From Cyanobacteria bacterium UBA8803 (lineage in GTDB: Bacteria; Cyanobacteriota; Cyanobacteriia; Cyanobacteriales; Coleofasciculaceae): a DNA stretch of 15,524 nt. Below, in pieces: positions 14,586 through 15,524 of the stretch (its first letter is position 1; the number at the start of each line of letters is the position of its first letter). The stretch is from contig DNXU01000094.1 of the NCBI GenBank assembly GCA_003505715.1, forward strand, positions 1 through 15,524, given 5' to 3'. The notes under the pieces are model-generated. The model was not told the DNA's origin, did no database searches, and saw only the letters and a list, made by a program, of their open reading frames with translations. The position numbers and the translations under genes are program-made.

Positions 14586-14897
14586 CTAAGCCTCTTCAAA
14601 CAGGCGATCGCCTCGATGCAAGCGATGGGCTATCTTATAGGTTTGCTCTTGAGAGCGCATGGTAGGGGCATGAGCGGCGAGATACCGAGCGGCAGCAATG
14701 AGGATGCGAACGCCTGCCGTGGTTGGACCCAGTAAAGAATACTGTCGGAACGCTGCTTCCATTTCTTGAATGACATGGAAATCTCGATTTTCCCGTAGCA
14801 TCAGCTTGCCTAACACCGCCATTAGTTTTTCTGGTTGGCCACCACTATATATATAGCGTTTCTCATAGTCATGAGTACAATAAGCTGGTAAGTCCAT
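14586..14897 (-). CDS. Unrecognised protein, probably 5'-truncated by an IS630 insertion
   Basis: The frame gives 103 aa from ATG 14897 (TTG 14900 is also possible; no ribosome-binding site). From about residue 20 it reads like a conserved helical domain: QPEKLMAVLGKLMLRENRDF, then HVIQEMEAAFRQYSLLG, GVRILIAAARYLAAHAP and a charged end, RLHRGDRLFEEA. I do not know the family. The first 18 or so residues (LPAYCTHDYEKRYIYS) are encoded by bases 14846-14897, which probably belong to the left end of the adjacent IS630-family element, whose transposase starts only 18 bases away on the other strand. The native N-terminus is thus likely lost and this may be a non-functional remnant. The internal Met in KLMAVL is the first codon likely to be original. 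Confidence 0.55.
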   Translation of the reverse strand: MDLPAYCTHDYEKRYIYSGGQPEKLMAVLGKLMLRENRDFHVIQEMEAAFRQYSLLGPTTAGVRILIAAARYLAAHAPTMRSQEQTYKIAHRLHRGDRLFEEA

Positions 14898-14915
14898 CAA
14901 TTCTAAAAATTAGCA

Positions 14916-15293
14916 ATGAAACCTTATCCCGTTGAATTTCGACAGAAAATCATTGAAGTCCATGAAAAGGAAAACCTTTCCATTAGAAAGCTAGCTGAAC
15001 GTTTTTGTGTGGCTCCAAGCTTCGTTCAAAAACTCCTCAAACAATTTAAAGAAACTGGAGATATTCATCCTCGGCCTCAAGGAGGAAGTCCTGAACCTAA
15101 GCTAAAGCCAGAGCAATTAGTCGATTTAGTAGAAATCATTGAAACCCATAATGATGCGACTCTTGAAGAACTTTGCGATTTACTTGAAGAAAAGGTTGAA
15201 GTTAGAGTCAGTCGAGCCACGATGGGAAGACTGACGAAGAAATTAGATTATAGTCTGAAAAAAAACTCTTTACGCCGCCGAGAAAGAAAGTGA
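14916..15293 (+). CDS. IS630 transposase, N-terminal frame (DNA-binding part)
   Basis: 125 aa. Residues 1-50 form a paired-type helix-turn-helix, with FRQKIIEVHEKENLSIRKLA and FCVAPSFVQKLLKQF, followed by a second winged-helix region (LDLVEIIETHNDATLEEL-type sequence and VSRATMGRLTKKLDYSLKK). This is the DNA-binding half of IS630-family transposases. After the A8 run at 15258-15265 this frame continues only nine or so residues to TGA 15291-15293, whereas the catalytic half continues in another frame. There is no obvious ribosome-binding site before ATG 14916. Confidence 0.85.
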   Translation: MKPYPVEFRQKIIEVHEKENLSIRKLAERFCVAPSFVQKLLKQFKETGDIHPRPQGGSPEPKLKPEQLVDLVEIIETHNDATLEELCDLLEEKVEVRVSRATMGRLTKKLDYSLKKNSLRRRERK

Positions 15294-15524
15294 AAAAATT
15301 CAAGAACAGCGAGTCGAGTTTTGGTCAAAAATTAGAGAGATTCGCGTGGAAGACTTAATTTTCATTGATGAGTCAGGAGTTAACCTGGCCATGGTTCGGC
15401 TTTATGCCAGAGCTTTAAAAGGGAAAAGAGCCAGAGGAGAAAGACCCCAGAAAAGAGGCAGAAATATTTCAATAATTACGGCTTTGTCAGTCCAAGAAGT
15501 GCTAGAGCGCCAGTCCAGTAAAAG
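15259..15524 (+). CDS. IS630 transposase, catalytic frame (partial)
   Basis: This frame opens at 15259, directly after a TGA at 15256-15258, and runs off the window. It reads KKTLYAAEKESEKIQEQRVE, then FWSKIREIRVEDLIFIDESG, placing the first catalytic Asp of the DDE triad at 15367-15369, then LAMVRLYARALKGKRARGER and RPQKRGRNISIITALS. All are typical of IS630 transposases. It is in +1 relation to the upstream frame; dropping one A from the A8 run at 15258-15265 fuses them in register. This could be productive slippage or frameshifting, or decay. The last residues (VLERQSSK) look less family-like, so further damage is possible. Confidence 0.8.

Larger units (their letters stand above)
14853..15524 (+). 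mobile_element. IS630-family insertion sequence, left part, cut by window end
   Basis: The element is recognised from its transposase, split over two frames. The left border is placed by inference in the TATATATATA run at about 14846-14855, since IS630/Tc1-mariner elements insert at TA; the following bases include a small dyad, CTCAT-AGTC-ATGAG (14862-14875). Terminal inverted repeats cannot be confirmed because the right end lies outside the window. The insertion seems to interrupt the minus-strand gene at 14586. Confidence 0.75.

Overview
The window looks like a piece of a filamentous cyanobacterial chromosome. The evidence is the many HIP1 octamers (GCGATCGC, for example near 2538, 5462, 6974, 9706, 11092, 12226 and 14604), short CCCTCAT-type heptamer repeats at gene ends, and typical cyanobacterial genes: an orphan histidine kinase with a PilJ-type N-terminus, a membrane-anchored Hanks kinase, a DUF1838 protein and a small coiled-coil protein. 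Species cannot be named from the sequence.

Layout. 1-1138: unrecognised helical protein (-), its stop codon inside a heptamer repeat. 1139-1950: about 800 bases without a convincing gene, holding inverted repeats and an 8-bp hairpin just upstream of the next start. 1951-3336: soluble sensor histidine kinase (+). 3375-5142: phytanoyl-CoA dioxygenase-like enzyme followed by a DUF1838 protein, probably one transcript (-). 5246-5905: unrecognised protein (-), divergent from a Ser/Thr kinase with one membrane segment and a proline-rich tail (6139-7692, +). The kinase converges on a small membrane protein (7813-8325, -), with a 74-base dispersed repeat between them.

8532-13665 is the metabolic centre: an AraC-type regulator followed by a three-subunit molybdenum hydroxylase of the PaoABC (YagTSR) aldehyde oxidoreductase type. 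The Tat-exported 2x[2Fe-2S] subunit, the FAD/[4Fe-4S] subunit and the molybdopterin subunit are joined by ATGA overlaps. This block looks visibly richer in G+C than its surroundings but contains HIP1 sites, so if it was transferred it has probably long resided in cyanobacteria. Downstream, where a cofactor-maturation gene would be expected, lies a wreck: the start of a MocA-like cytidylyltransferase fused in frame to the end of a short-chain dehydrogenase with an internal stop, then possibly a second dehydrogenase tail.

13830-15524 is an eroded accessory region. It has a frameshifted gene remnant, a second copy of the 74-base repeat that also encodes the C-terminus of a coiled-coil protein, a gene probably decapitated by an insertion sequence, and the left part of an IS630-family element whose transposase is split across two frames at a run of eight A.

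I found no tRNA, rRNA, CRISPR array or recognisable defence system. The most notable observations are the MocA-SDR chimera, the gene-end-carrying 74-base repeat, heptamer repeats that supply stop codons, and the hairpin next to the histidine-kinase start.
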